A stretch of DNA of 64,000 bases from Antarctobacter heliothermus (lineage in GTDB: Bacteria; Pseudomonadota; Alphaproteobacteria; Rhodobacterales; Rhodobacteraceae). Below, piece after piece: positions 42,135-51,273 of the stretch. Both the position numbers and the translations under genes were made by a program. Location: positions 51,046 through 115,045 of the forward strand of contig NZ_FZON01000011.1 in NCBI RefSeq assembly GCF_900188425.1, given 5' to 3'. The notes beneath the pieces were generated by a model. The model did no database searches. It saw only the letters and a list, made by a program, of their open reading frames with translations, and was not told where the DNA came from. Each line of letters begins with the position of its first letter. Position 1 is the stretch's first letter.

Positions 42135-44078
42135 ATGCTCCGTGCCCTTCTTGCGGCTCTTCTCTTCGCGTGGCTGCCCGCGCCCGGTTTCGCCCAGGAC
42201 TTGCAGTCCATCCTGCAAGAACATCAGGCGGAAGTTGCCAAGCCTTCTCGTGGGACGGTCGGTCCGGTGCTGGAGGCGCTGTCTGCCTCCGGTCTGCCAG
42301 AGGTGCCGCGTTTTCTGGAACGATGGCAGGACAAGAACGTCTATACCCGCGAGGAGGACGGCCTGTTCTTCTACGTCGAACAGACCGGCGACACGGTGAC
42401 ACTGATCGACCTTGGCACAGGTGAACCGGCGCAGACCGCCGTCGACCCCGACGCCCTGAACCAGATCAAACCAAATGGCGGTGTGCGCCGCGCCATCGCC
42501 GAGGCGCTGGTGCAGTTCCAACTGTCCGATCCCGACATCACCCGCCGGGCCGGGGCCGTTGACGCCATCGCCCGCGGCCTTGACCCCAGCCAGATCGCGC
42601 CGCTTGCCGCCTCGATCGACGGCGAACCGGATGCCGCGCTGAAGCTGCGCAAACAGCGCCTGCTGAACTATCTTGCCGCCCGTTTTGGCACCACGCCAGA
42701 GGCGCGCATTGCCGCCATCAGGGCGCTGTCGTCGGACCTCAGCGTCGATGGCCGCGCCGTCCTGTCGCAAGTCCTGACGACAACAACAGAAATCGCGCAA
42801 GAGATCCCCGCCTCGGCCAATGTCGCCCGTATCCTCACCCCCGGCACCGACCTGCCAGAGGCAGAAGCCTACGCCATGATCGCCGCCAAGGCGGGTGCGC
42901 CCGCGATCATCGACCCGACCCGCATCCGCCCGACGCTGGAAACCCATGTCGAAAACGGCAAGGCCGGTGGCATGCCCGCCGCCCAACTGACCACACCAGA
43001 GGCCCGCCTGCGCGCCTACGATGCGCTCGCCGCAGCGGGCAAGGTTCCGCCCCGCGCCACGCCTGAAATCATCGCCGAGACTCTGGCAGGCTGGACCATC
43101 TATGACGCATACGACGAGCCGGACGCCACCATCACCGACGCCGCCGAAGTGACCCAGGCGGCGGTGCAAAGCCGGGTGGCCGTGTCGCAGGCTGCCGATC
43201 TCGGGCTGGATGCCATCTCGCTCGCGTCGATCTACTTCCTTGCCGCAATCGGCCTTGCCATCACCTTTGGCGTGATGGGCGTGATCAACATGGCGCATGG
43301 CGAATTCATCATGATGGGCGCCTATACCGGCTACGTCGTGCAGCTGTTCATCCCCGATTACACGCTGTCGCTGGTCGTCGCCCTGCCGCTGGCCTTTGCG
43401 GTGACCTTCGGGGCGGGTGTGGCGATGGAACGGCTGGTGATCCGCTGGCTGTACGACCGCCCGCTGGAAACGCTGCTGGCCACCTTCGGTGTCTCGATTG
43501 CACTTCAACAGCTGGCCAAGAACATCTTCGGCACACAGGCCCGCCCGCTGACCTCTCCCGGCTGGCTCGACGGCGCGTGGCAGATCAACGACGTGATCGC
43601 CATCAGCTATATCCGCATTGCCATCTTTGTCCTCGCGCTGCTGTTCCTCGGGCTGCTGCTGTTCATCCTCAAACGCACCCGCCTTGGCCTTGAGGTGCGC
43701 GCGGTGACACAAAACCCGCGCATGGCCGCCTCGATGGGCATCAACCCCGACCGCATCAAGATGATGACCTTCGGCCTCGGCTCCGGCATCGCCGGCATCG
43801 CCGGTGTCGCCATCGGCCTCTACGCCAAGGTCACGTCAGAGATGGGGGCCGACTACATCGTGCAAAGCTTCATGACCGTGGTTGTCGGCGGCGTCGGCAA
43901 CGTCTGGGGCACGCTTGCGGGTGCCTTCATGATCGGCACGCTGCAAAAGGGCATCGAGTTTTTCAACCCGTCCAACACGCTGGCGGCACAAACCTACATG
44001 ATCCTCTTCATCATCCTCTTCATCCAGTTCCGCCCCAAGGGCATCGTCGCCCTCAAGGGCCGCGCGGCAGGAGACTGA
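42135..44078 (+). CDS. urtB: Urea ABC transporter permease UrtB with long periplasmic N-terminal region
   Basis: From the ATG at 42135 (signal-like MLRALLAALLFAWLPAPGFA) the protein has 647 residues. Residues about 1-355 are an exported Ala-rich region with many short helices. The LivH-type permease begins near residue 356 (LDAISLASIYFLAAIGLAIT) and contains GVINMAHGEFIMMGAYTGY, the conserved permease loop RTRLGLEVRAVTQNPRMAASMGI, and FGLGSGIAGIAGVAIGLYA. It forms the urea channel with UrtC. The long N-terminus is known in proteobacterial UrtB, though its role is unclear. Confidence 0.94.
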   Translation: MLRALLAALLFAWLPAPGFAQDLQSILQEHQAEVAKPSRGTVGPVLEALSASGLPEVPRFLERWQDKNVYTREEDGLFFYVEQTGDTVTLIDLGTGEPAQTAVDPDALNQIKPNGGVRRAIAEALVQFQLSDPDITRRAGAVDAIARGLDPSQIAPLAASIDGEPDAALKLRKQRLLNYLAARFGTTPEARIAAIRALSSDLSVDGRAVLSQVLTTTTEIAQEIPASANVARILTPGTDLPEAEAYAMIAAKAGAPAIIDPTRIRPTLETHVENGKAGGMPAAQLTTPEARLRAYDALAAAGKVPPRATPEIIAETLAGWTIYDAYDEPDATITDAAEVTQAAVQSRVAVSQAADLGLDAISLASIYFLAAIGLAITFGVMGVINMAHGEFIMMGAYTGYVVQLFIPDYTLSLVVALPLAFAVTFGAGVAMERLVIRWLYDRPLETLLATFGVSIALQQLAKNIFGTQARPLTSPGWLDGAWQINDVIAISYIRIAIFVLALLFLGLLLFILKRTRLGLEVRAVTQNPRMAASMGINPDRIKMMTFGLGSGIAGIAGVAIGLYAKVTSEMGADYIVQSFMTVVVGGVGNVWGTLAGAFMIGTLQKGIEFFNPSNTLAAQTYMILFIILFIQFRPKGIVALKGRAAGD

Positions 44079-44192
44079 GACCATGCGGACACTTTTTTGC
44101 AGCCATCTCAACGGCGTTCTCGTCGAGCTGTCTTCCAGCCGGTCAAACTCCGGCAGCGGCACAAGACAACCAACGGCAGACCACGTCCCGGC

Positions 44193-44255
44193 GTCTTCTG
44201 GCGAAAAATATCCCGGGGGTGAATTGCCCAAGGGGCAAGAGGGGGCAGCGCCCCC
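44193..44255. repeat. Composite intergenic repeat between urtB and urtC
   Basis: GTCTTCTGGCGAAAAATATC (44193 on) continues CCGGGGG and is followed by TTGCCC-AAG-GGGCAA at 44224-44238 and GGGGGC-AGC-GCCCCC at 44241-44255. The last 15-mer is identical to the one at 54878-54892. It sits in a 228-base gap inside an otherwise tight operon. No gene is supported in the gap. Confidence 0.75.
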
Positions 44256-44306
44256 TGCCCACCGACAGGGCGGGCCAACCCGCAATCCGCTTTTGGGAGT
44301 CCCGGC

Positions 44307-45473
44307 ATGAACCGCAGTTTTTTCGCAAAAAACCCGTCGATCCTGTGGTTCATCGCCCTCCTCGGCTTGTTCACCCTTGGCGTGACACTGCTGTCAGAGG
44401 CAACCGGCACCGGCCTGATCTCGACCAGCTTCGTCAAGACGCTGGGCAAGACCTTGTGCCTGTGTCTTGTCGCCATCGCGATGGACGTGGTCTGGGGCTA
44501 TTGCGGTATCCTCAGCCTTGGCCACTTCGCCTTTTTCGGCATTGGCGGCTACGCCATCGGCATGTGGCTGATGTACGCCCGGACAGAGGTCATCGTCTCG
44601 GCCAGCATGGCCAATCAGGTGATCCCGCCCAGCGCGACCGAGGTCTCTGACGCCATCGCCAGCCAGATCTTCGGCGTGGTCGGCGCGTCCGAACTGCCGA
44701 CAATCTGGTCCTTTGCCCACTCCCTGCCACTGCAACTTTTGATGGTCGTGCTGATCCCCGGCCTGCTGGCACTGGTCTTTGGCTGGCTGGCGTTCCGCAG
44801 CCGGGTGACAGGCGTCTACCTGTCGATCCTGACCCAGGCGATGACACTGGCGCTGTCGCTCTACCTGTTCCAGAACGACAGCGGCCTGCGCGGCAACAAC
44901 GGCCTGTCCGGCCTGCAAAACATCCCCGGCTTCGAATCCACACCACAAAGCCTTGTCTCCATGGCCTTCTTCTGGGCCTCGGCCCTGGCACTGGCCATCG
45001 GCTATATCCTCTTCGCCTTTGTCATCTCCGGCAAGATGGGCAGCGTGATCCGCGCCATCCGCGACAATGAAACCCGCGTGCGCTTCCTGGGCTACCACGT
45101 CGAAAGCTACAAGCTGTTCGTCTTCACCCTGACCGCCATCGTGGCCGGCATCGCCGGCGCGCTCTATTACCCGCAGGCAGGCATCATCAACCCGGCGGAA
45201 ATCGCGCCCATCGCGTCGATCTACCTTGCGGTCTGGGTCGCCATCGGCGGACGCGGACGGCTGTACGGCGCGGTGCTCGGCACGGTCGCTGTCACGCTGG
45301 CGTCCAGCTGGTTCACCGGCGGCGGCGCGCCCGACATCAACCTTGGCTTTTACACGATCAAATGGACCGACTGGTGGCTGGTGCTGCTCGGCCTGTCCTT
45401 CGTTGCCGTGACCCTGTTCGCCCCCCAAGGCATCGGCGGTCTCGTCGACAAACTGGTGAGGAAAAAAGCATGA
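44307..45473 (+). CDS. urtC: Urea ABC transporter permease UrtC
   Basis: The 388-residue protein is a LivM-type permease with about ten membrane helices. It shows WGYCGILSLGHFAFFGIGGYAI, SRVTGVYLSILTQAMTLALS, GSVIRAIRDNETRVRFLGY (the permease-ATPase coupling loop) and VAIGGRGRLYGAVLGTVAV. With UrtB it forms the membrane channel. Its stop overlaps the urtD start (ATGA). Confidence 0.96.
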   Translation: MNRSFFAKNPSILWFIALLGLFTLGVTLLSEATGTGLISTSFVKTLGKTLCLCLVAIAMDVVWGYCGILSLGHFAFFGIGGYAIGMWLMYARTEVIVSASMANQVIPPSATEVSDAIASQIFGVVGASELPTIWSFAHSLPLQLLMVVLIPGLLALVFGWLAFRSRVTGVYLSILTQAMTLALSLYLFQNDSGLRGNNGLSGLQNIPGFESTPQSLVSMAFFWASALALAIGYILFAFVISGKMGSVIRAIRDNETRVRFLGYHVESYKLFVFTLTAIVAGIAGALYYPQAGIINPAEIAPIASIYLAVWVAIGGRGRLYGAVLGTVAVTLASSWFTGGGAPDINLGFYTIKWTDWWLVLLGLSFVAVTLFAPQGIGGLVDKLVRKKA

Positions 45474-46213
45474 GCAAGACGCTCCTCGAACTCTCCGGCG
45501 TCTCCGTTTCCTTCGACGGGTTCAAGGCGATCAACAACCTCAGCTTCCAGATCGGAGAGCCGGAGTTGCGCGCCATCATCGGCCCCAACGGCGCGGGCAA
45601 GACCACCTTCATGGACATCATCACCGGCAAGACCAAACCCGATGACGGTCATATCCTGTGGGGCGACAAGGGGATCTCACTTCTTGGCCTGTCGGAATCC
45701 GCCATCGCCCGTGAGGGGATCGGCCGCAAGTTCCAGAAACCCACGGTGTTCGAGGCCCAGACCGTGCGCGAAAACCTCGCCATGGCGCTGAAAAACCCGC
45801 GCGGCCCCTTTGATGTGCTGTTCTACAAAAAGACCTCGGACGGCGCGGCAAGGATCGAGGCCATCGCAGAACAGACCGGCCTGACCGACAGCCTGACCCG
45901 TCCGGCGGGGGAGCTGTCGCACGGACAAAAGCAATGGCTGGAGATCGGCATGCTGCTGGCACAGGAACCGCGCCTTTTGCTGGTCGATGAACCCGCCGCC
46001 GGCATGACCCCGGCAGAGCGCGAGAAAACCACGCAAATGCTGGTCGAGGCGGCAAAGACCCGCGCCGTCGTTGTGGTCGAACACGACATGGAATTTGTCC
46101 GCCGCCTGAACTGCAAGGTCACCGTCCTGAATGAGGGCTCCGTCCTCGCCGAAGGCTCCATCGACCATGTGACCAGCGATCCGCAGGTCATCGAAGTCTA
46201 TCTGGGGCGCTGA
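45470..46213 (+). CDS. urtD: Urea ABC transporter ATPase UrtD
   Basis: The ATG at 45470 overlaps the urtC stop by 4 bases. The 247-residue ATPase has Walker A (IGPNGAGKTTFMDIITG), signature (GELSHGQKQWLEIGM), Walker B (LLLVDEPAAGMTPAE) and the switch His (VVVEHDMEFVR), as in LivG-type subunits. It energises urea import. Confidence 0.96.
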   Translation: MSKTLLELSGVSVSFDGFKAINNLSFQIGEPELRAIIGPNGAGKTTFMDIITGKTKPDDGHILWGDKGISLLGLSESAIAREGIGRKFQKPTVFEAQTVRENLAMALKNPRGPFDVLFYKKTSDGAARIEAIAEQTGLTDSLTRPAGELSHGQKQWLEIGMLLAQEPRLLLVDEPAAGMTPAEREKTTQMLVEAAKTRAVVVVEHDMEFVRRLNCKVTVLNEGSVLAEGSIDHVTSDPQVIEVYLGR

Positions 46214-46218
46214 CCCAT

Positions 46219-46243
46219 GGGCTTCTTTTCTGCAAAAATACCC
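46219..46243. repeat. Short dispersed repeat copy between urtD and urtE
   Basis: GGGCTTCTTTTCTGCAAAAA is followed by TACCC, matching the common box. No hairpins follow. It lies in the 83-base gap between two transporter genes. Confidence 0.6.
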
Positions 46244-46296
46244 ACTTCCGCCCGCGCGTCACAGCGCACCCTCCGGACGACAGGGACACCGCCCCC

Positions 46297-46995
46297 ATGC
46301 TGAGCCTTTCCGACCTGACCCTCCACTACGGCCACAGCCAGATCCTGCACGGGATCTCGATGCAGGCCAAACCGGGTGCCGTCACCTGCCTGATGGGCAC
46401 CAATGGTGTGGGCAAGACCTCACTGCTCAAGGCCATTTCCGGCACCCACCCGCGCTCCGGTGGAGAGATGAGCGTCGAGGGCAACGACATGCCCAAAGGC
46501 ACCTCGGCCCATGCGCTGGCCCGCGCGGGTGTCGGCTATGTCCCGCAGGGGCGCGACATCTTTCCGTTGATGACAGTGAAAGAGAACCTTGAGACCGGCT
46601 ATGCCTGCATCCCGAAATCTGACTGGCACATCCCGGACGAGATATTTGACCTGTTTCCCATTCTAAAACAGTTCCTGGCTCGACGCGGCGGCGATCTGTC
46701 CGGCGGACAACAGCAACAGCTCGCCATCGCCCGCGCGCTGATTGCCAAGCCAAAGCTGCTGCTGCTGGATGAGCCGACAGAGGGCATTCAGCCCAACATC
46801 ATCAAGCAAATCGGCGAGGTGATCAAATACCTGCGTGAAAAGGGCGACATGGCGATCATCCTTGTCGAGCAGTTCTTTGATTTCGCCTATGACCTTGGCG
46901 ATCACTTCGTCGCACTCGAACGGGGCCGCGTGATCCATGACGCGACCAAGGCAGACACCCCGCGCGACGTGCTGTTGGACAAGGTCTCGGTCTAA
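46297..46995 (+). CDS. urtE: Urea ABC transporter ATPase UrtE
   Basis: The 232-residue LivF-type ATPase carries Walker A (MGTNGVGKTSLLKAISG), Q-loop region GYVPQGRDIFPLMTV, signature (GGDLSGGQQQQLAIARAL), Walker B (LLLLDEPTEGIQPN) and switch (ILVEQFFDFA). It pairs with UrtD. It is the last urt gene; the gene for the MttB-like protein converges 5 bases beyond it. Confidence 0.96.
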   Translation: MLSLSDLTLHYGHSQILHGISMQAKPGAVTCLMGTNGVGKTSLLKAISGTHPRSGGEMSVEGNDMPKGTSAHALARAGVGYVPQGRDIFPLMTVKENLETGYACIPKSDWHIPDEIFDLFPILKQFLARRGGDLSGGQQQQLAIARALIAKPKLLLLDEPTEGIQPNIIKQIGEVIKYLREKGDMAIILVEQFFDFAYDLGDHFVALERGRVIHDATKADTPRDVLLDKVSV

Positions 46996-47000
46996 AACCC

Positions 47001-48548
47001 CTAGCGCAATTCGGGAAAGGCATCGCGGATCGCGCGCGCCTGCGCCGTGCTCAGGTACTCCGGGCGATGCTCCGACAAAATACGCCGCGCCTCGGTCCGG
47101 GCGCGGCTCCAGGCATCCTCGGCCCCTGCCTCTTGCCAACTGCGCGGATCGGTGCGGTCGGCCAGACGCGGATAGACATAGTCCCGCTCCATCGCGGCGT
47201 GGGTCTGGGCCGAGCCAAGGAAATGCCCCTCGCCCAGCACCGCCTCACGGATCGCGTCATACCCCAGCGTGTCCTCACTGACCTCAACCCCGCGCAGCAC
47301 GCGATAGACCGCGCCCAGCATCTCGTTGTCCAGCACAAACCCCTCAAAGCTCGCCCCCAACAGGGCCGCTGTCATGCCCGCGCTCTCATAGACCAGATTA
47401 CCGCCGGCCAGCCCCGCCGCCAGCGCCGTCATGCCCTTTTCCATGCCGTATTGCGCGTCAATCGCCTTGGCGTCGGTCATCGACGCCGCCACGCCGGACG
47501 GCAACCCCAGCCAGTTTGACAGTTGCGCCGAGGCCGCGTTCAGCAGCGCCACTTCTCCGCCGCCGCCGGAAAACGCGCCGGTGCGCAGGTCGACCACCAA
47601 GGGCCAGTTGGAAAACACCATCGGGTGTCCGGGGCGGATGGCGTGTACCATGACCAGACTGGCCAGGGTTTCCGCCAGCGACTGCGCCAGGAACCCCGCC
47701 AAAGGGGCCGGGGCGGTCGCCCCCGATTGCGCGGCGGTGATGCAGGACATCGGGATATTGTGCGCGATGCAGGCATAGACCACGTCCACCGCGTCCGCCC
47801 CGTAGCGCATGGGCGAAATCACCGGACTGATATGCGCCTTGACAAAGGGCCGCGCGGCAAAGGCCCCCTCACGCCCCAGCGCCATATCCATCATCGCCAC
47901 GATGGGCGCGACACTGTCAGCGACGGTAAAGGCCGTTGCCACCGGCTTTGTCGTATGCGCCAGCAGCGCAAAGGCGGTGTTCAGGTCCAGTTCCCGCTCT
48001 CCCGGCACATCCGTCGCGATGCAACAACGGGTGAACCAACTGACGTTTTCCAGCGCATCCTGCAACCGGGTGAAATCGCGCAGATCCTGCAAGGTCGCGG
48101 AACGGTATCGCGCGCTGTCCATGTCCAGCACCTGCACCGCCGCGCCGCCGGTGCCGAAATGCACCCGGTCGCCGCCCACCTCGATGTCGCGCGCCGGATC
48201 GCGCCCGTACAAGGGAAAGCGTTTCGCCGCCCCGTCCACGGCTGCCTCGACCAGCGCCCCGGGGATCAAAATCCGATCACCACGCGCCTCTGCCCCGGCG
48301 GCCAGCAGGTCGTCCCGTAGTCGGGCTGGCACCTCGCCCATGCCCAGATCCGCCAGCAGGCGCTTGGCCGTGCGGTAGATCGCCCACAGATCCGCATCCG
48401 TCAGCGGCGTGTACTGCCCGCCCCGCTGCCCCGGCGGTGCCGGGTTCACCGGCCCCGCTGCCCGCGCCAGATACCGCGCACCCCGCCCGCCCAGCCGACG
48501 CCCGCCCCGCCCCCCAAGAAGAGGCCTCTGATCCTGATCCAAATCCAT
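47001..48548 (-). CDS. MttB-family (trimethylamine methyltransferase-like) protein without pyrrolysine
   Basis: The 515-residue protein (ATG at 48548; an upstream ATG at 48608 is possible) has the COG5598 pattern: PLTDADLWAIYRTAKRLLAD, VHFGTGGAAVQVLDMDSARY, KPVATAFTVADSV, PMSCITAAQSGATAPAPLAG and GLPSGVAASMTDAKAIDAQYG. There is no in-frame amber codon, so it is a non-pyrrolysine member like glycine-betaine methyltransferase MtgB. Such enzymes pass a methyl group to a corrinoid protein, but no corrinoid-protein gene is nearby. It is divergent from a dimethylglycine-dehydrogenase-like gene. Confidence 0.88.
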   Translation of the reverse strand: MDLDQDQRPLLGGRGGRRLGGRGARYLARAAGPVNPAPPGQRGGQYTPLTDADLWAIYRTAKRLLADLGMGEVPARLRDDLLAAGAEARGDRILIPGALVEAAVDGAAKRFPLYGRDPARDIEVGGDRVHFGTGGAAVQVLDMDSARYRSATLQDLRDFTRLQDALENVSWFTRCCIATDVPGERELDLNTAFALLAHTTKPVATAFTVADSVAPIVAMMDMALGREGAFAARPFVKAHISPVISPMRYGADAVDVVYACIAHNIPMSCITAAQSGATAPAPLAGFLAQSLAETLASLVMVHAIRPGHPMVFSNWPLVVDLRTGAFSGGGGEVALLNAASAQLSNWLGLPSGVAASMTDAKAIDAQYGMEKGMTALAAGLAGGNLVYESAGMTAALLGASFEGFVLDNEMLGAVYRVLRGVEVSEDTLGYDAIREAVLGEGHFLGSAQTHAAMERDYVYPRLADRTDPRSWQEAGAEDAWSRARTEARRILSEHRPEYLSTAQARAIRDAFPELR

Positions 48549-48703
48549 ATCCGCCACTACGCACCGCACAGGCAAACCTGACAAGCGGCCCGACACATCT
48601 GCACTCATCCGAAATCGCAGTTTTCAGAATAGCAAAGCCGCAAGGAACCCCTTGCCCGAAACCGCAAAATCACCGCCGATATCGTCAATCCACGGAGGTT
48701 CCC

Positions 48704-51133
48704 ATGAAGACGACCACACGCGCTGTCGTGATCGGTGGCGGCATCGCAGGCTGCTCCACGCTCTACCACCTGACCCAAGAGGGCTGGACCGATGTCATGC
48801 TGCTCGAACGGGATGAGTTGACGTCCGGCACCACATGGCACTCCGCCGCGCAGGTGACGAACTTTGGCATGACGCAGACCATGGTCGGCCTCAAAAGCCA
48901 CTCCATCGCGCTGTACAAGGAACTGGCCGAAGACCCCGACTACCCCATCACCTACCATCACGCCGACGGCGGCATCCGCCTTGCCAATTCAGAGGCGCAT
49001 ATGGACGGCTACCGTCACTTCACCTCGATGGCGCGCGGCATGGGGGTCGAGTTCGAGGTCCTCGACGCCGCCGAATGCGCCCGCCGCCACCCGCTGATTT
49101 CCACCGACAACCTGATCGGCGGCCTCTGGGATCCGCTCGACGGTGACATCGACCCGGCGCAGCTGTGCCAGGCGCTGGCCCGCCGCGCCCGCAAGGCAGG
49201 GGCCGAAGTCCACCGCGACACCCCCGTCACCGCCCTGCGGCAACTGCCCGATGACACATGGATCGTCACCACGCCAAAGGGTGAGATCCACACAGAGGTG
49301 GTCATCAACGCCTGCGGCTACCGCGTGAATGAGGTCGGTGCCATGATGGGCGTGCATCACCCGGTCATGTCGATGGAACACCAGTATTTCGTCACCGAAG
49401 AGATCCCCGCCATCCGCGACTCGGACCACCGGATGCCGCTGCTGCGCTGCCCGATCTCGGACTACTACAGCCGTCAGGAAAAGAACGGCCTGCTGGTCGG
49501 CTTCTACGAACAGGACTGCAAGACATGGGGCATGGACGGCATCGACCCCAACTTTGTCAACGCGCTCTGCCCCGATGATCTGGACCGGGTGATGGACGTG
49601 CTAGAGGGCGCGTTCGAACGGATGCCCGCCCTGACAGAGGTCGGCATCACCACCGTCGTCAACGGCCCCATCACCTATACCATCGACGGCGCGCCGCTGG
49701 TCGGCCCTATTCCGGGCAAGCGCAACGCCTATTGCATCATCGGGTTGCGCGCCGGTCTGGGTGAGGGCGGCGGCCACGGCTGGCTGCTGGCGCAACAGAT
49801 CGTGCATGGTGAGGCGCAATACGACACATGGGTCATCGACCCGCGCCGCTACACCGGCCACACCAACGTCGAACTCTGCGCCCGCTACGCGATCCAGGAC
49901 TATCAAAACGAATTCCGCTTTCACTTTCCCAACGAACACCGCCCGGCGGGTCGCATGGCCAAGACAACGCCGCTGACCCCGATCCTGCAAACCGAAGGCG
50001 CGCATTTCGGGCCTGTGAATGGCTGGGAACGAGCGGAATTCTTTGCCCCCGATGGCCTGACCGTGACCCCAAGCTATCGCTTTGACGAGGCACACGCGCT
50101 GATCGGCGAAGAGGTGAACGCCGTCCACACCGCCGTCGGCCTCTGTGAAGTCAACGGCTTCAACCGGCTGGAGATCACCGGCACTGACCGCCACGCCTTT
50201 CTCGACCGCCTCTGCTGTGGCCGTGTCACCAAAAAGGACGGCCGCGTCGGCCTTGGCTACCTGCTGAACGACCACGGCATGGTCAAGGCAGAGGCGACCT
50301 TCGCCAACCTGCCCGCCTCTGACCGGGGGCCTGCGCGGGTCTGGTACGGCTCTGCCGCCGCCTCGGAATTCCACGACATGGATTGGCTCATGGCGCACAA
50401 GCGCGCCGAAGAGGACGTGCAGATCCGCAGCCTGACCAATGATCAGACCATCCTCGTGCTGGCTGGCCCCAAGGCCCGCGACGTGCTGTCCCAAGTCTCA
50501 CGCGGCGACTGGTCGGCGCAGGGCTTCCCGTGGCTGTCGGCCCGCGAATGTTTCATCGGCTTCGCCCCGGCAACCGTCCTTGCGGTCAGCTTTTCGGGTG
50601 AGCTGGCCTATGAAATCCACGTCCCCAACGCCTCCCTCTACGCCGCCTACAGTGCCCTGCGTGAGGCGGGCGACAAACACGGGTTGCGCCTGTTTGGCAG
50701 CCACGCGGTCGAATCCATGCGGCTGGAAAAAGGCTTCCTGCACTGGAAGGCCGACTTGCTGACCGAATTCACGCCCTTCGAGACCGGGCTGGACCGCTTT
50801 ATCAAACTCGACAAGGAGTTCATCGGCAAAGAGGCGCTGCTGAAGCGGCAGGCCGATGGCCCGCGCCAATGCCTCGTCACTCTCAGCCACGACGCGCCTG
50901 ACCGCCGTGCCGCGCCGGGGGCGTCGATGATGGTCGGCGACAAGGTGGTCGGCACCGTCACCTCTGGGGCCTACGGCTTTCGCACCGGGCTGAACCTTGC
51001 ACTGGGCTTTGTCGATCCAGCTATGGCGACACCGGGCACAAGGCTGGAACTGGACCTGCTGGGCGACCGTTTCGCCGCCGAAGTGATCGACCCCAGCCCC
51101 TATGACCCGCAAATGACCCTGCCACGGGGATAA
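48704..51133 (+). CDS. FAD/GcvT oxidoreductase, dimethylglycine/sarcosine dehydrogenase-like
   Basis: CGGAGGTTCCC precedes the ATG at 48704. The 809-residue protein has an N-terminal DAO-type FAD domain (RAVVIGGGIAGCSTLYHL, then LTSGTTWHSAAQVTNF, where the His is the usual FAD-linking position), a FAO middle region, and a C-terminal GcvT/aminomethyltransferase domain from about residue 440 (GRVGLGYLLNDHGMVKAEAT, FLHWKADLLTEFTPFETGLD, GAYGFRTGLNLALGFVD). Relatives oxidatively demethylate N-methyl amines and pass the C1 unit to tetrahydrofolate. The neighbouring MttB-type gene suggests methylamine or betaine degradation. Confidence 0.9.
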   Translation: MKTTTRAVVIGGGIAGCSTLYHLTQEGWTDVMLLERDELTSGTTWHSAAQVTNFGMTQTMVGLKSHSIALYKELAEDPDYPITYHHADGGIRLANSEAHMDGYRHFTSMARGMGVEFEVLDAAECARRHPLISTDNLIGGLWDPLDGDIDPAQLCQALARRARKAGAEVHRDTPVTALRQLPDDTWIVTTPKGEIHTEVVINACGYRVNEVGAMMGVHHPVMSMEHQYFVTEEIPAIRDSDHRMPLLRCPISDYYSRQEKNGLLVGFYEQDCKTWGMDGIDPNFVNALCPDDLDRVMDVLEGAFERMPALTEVGITTVVNGPITYTIDGAPLVGPIPGKRNAYCIIGLRAGLGEGGGHGWLLAQQIVHGEAQYDTWVIDPRRYTGHTNVELCARYAIQDYQNEFRFHFPNEHRPAGRMAKTTPLTPILQTEGAHFGPVNGWERAEFFAPDGLTVTPSYRFDEAHALIGEEVNAVHTAVGLCEVNGFNRLEITGTDRHAFLDRLCCGRVTKKDGRVGLGYLLNDHGMVKAEATFANLPASDRGPARVWYGSAAASEFHDMDWLMAHKRAEEDVQIRSLTNDQTILVLAGPKARDVLSQVSRGDWSAQGFPWLSARECFIGFAPATVLAVSFSGELAYEIHVPNASLYAAYSALREAGDKHGLRLFGSHAVESMRLEKGFLHWKADLLTEFTPFETGLDRFIKLDKEFIGKEALLKRQADGPRQCLVTLSHDAPDRRAAPGASMMVGDKVVGTVTSGAYGFRTGLNLALGFVDPAMATPGTRLELDLLGDRFAAEVIDPSPYDPQMTLPRG

Positions 51134-51144
51134 CGCGCCCCGAA

Positions 51145-51181
51145 CCGGATCAGGCTCCGGCCCCGGACCTGATCCGGGGCC
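51145..51181. terminator. GC-rich hairpin after the dehydrogenase gene
   Basis: CCGGATCAGG at 51145-51154 pairs with CCTGATCCGG at 51168-51177. Alternatively GGCCCCGG at 51159-51166 pairs with CCGGGGCC at 51174-51181. The two stems are mutually exclusive. There is no T-tract. The position just after the stop suggests a 3' end structure. Confidence 0.55.
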
Positions 51182-51273
51182 TCCTGCCTGTTTGACCACC
51201 CGGCCAGCGCCTGCCCCTTTGCGGGTCCCTCACCGAATGGGGGGCGTCCAAAACCGGCGCAAAACGGCTGCCA

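Noticed and set aside
47001..48608. Pyrrolysine-containing trimethylamine methyltransferase
   Set aside because: The frame is open throughout without an in-frame amber codon, and no pyl genes or corrinoid-protein gene are in the window.
48437..48703. N-terminal extension of the FAD/GcvT enzyme
   Set aside because: It lies over the start of the divergent MttB-type gene. The ribosome site and Rossmann motif place the start at 48704.
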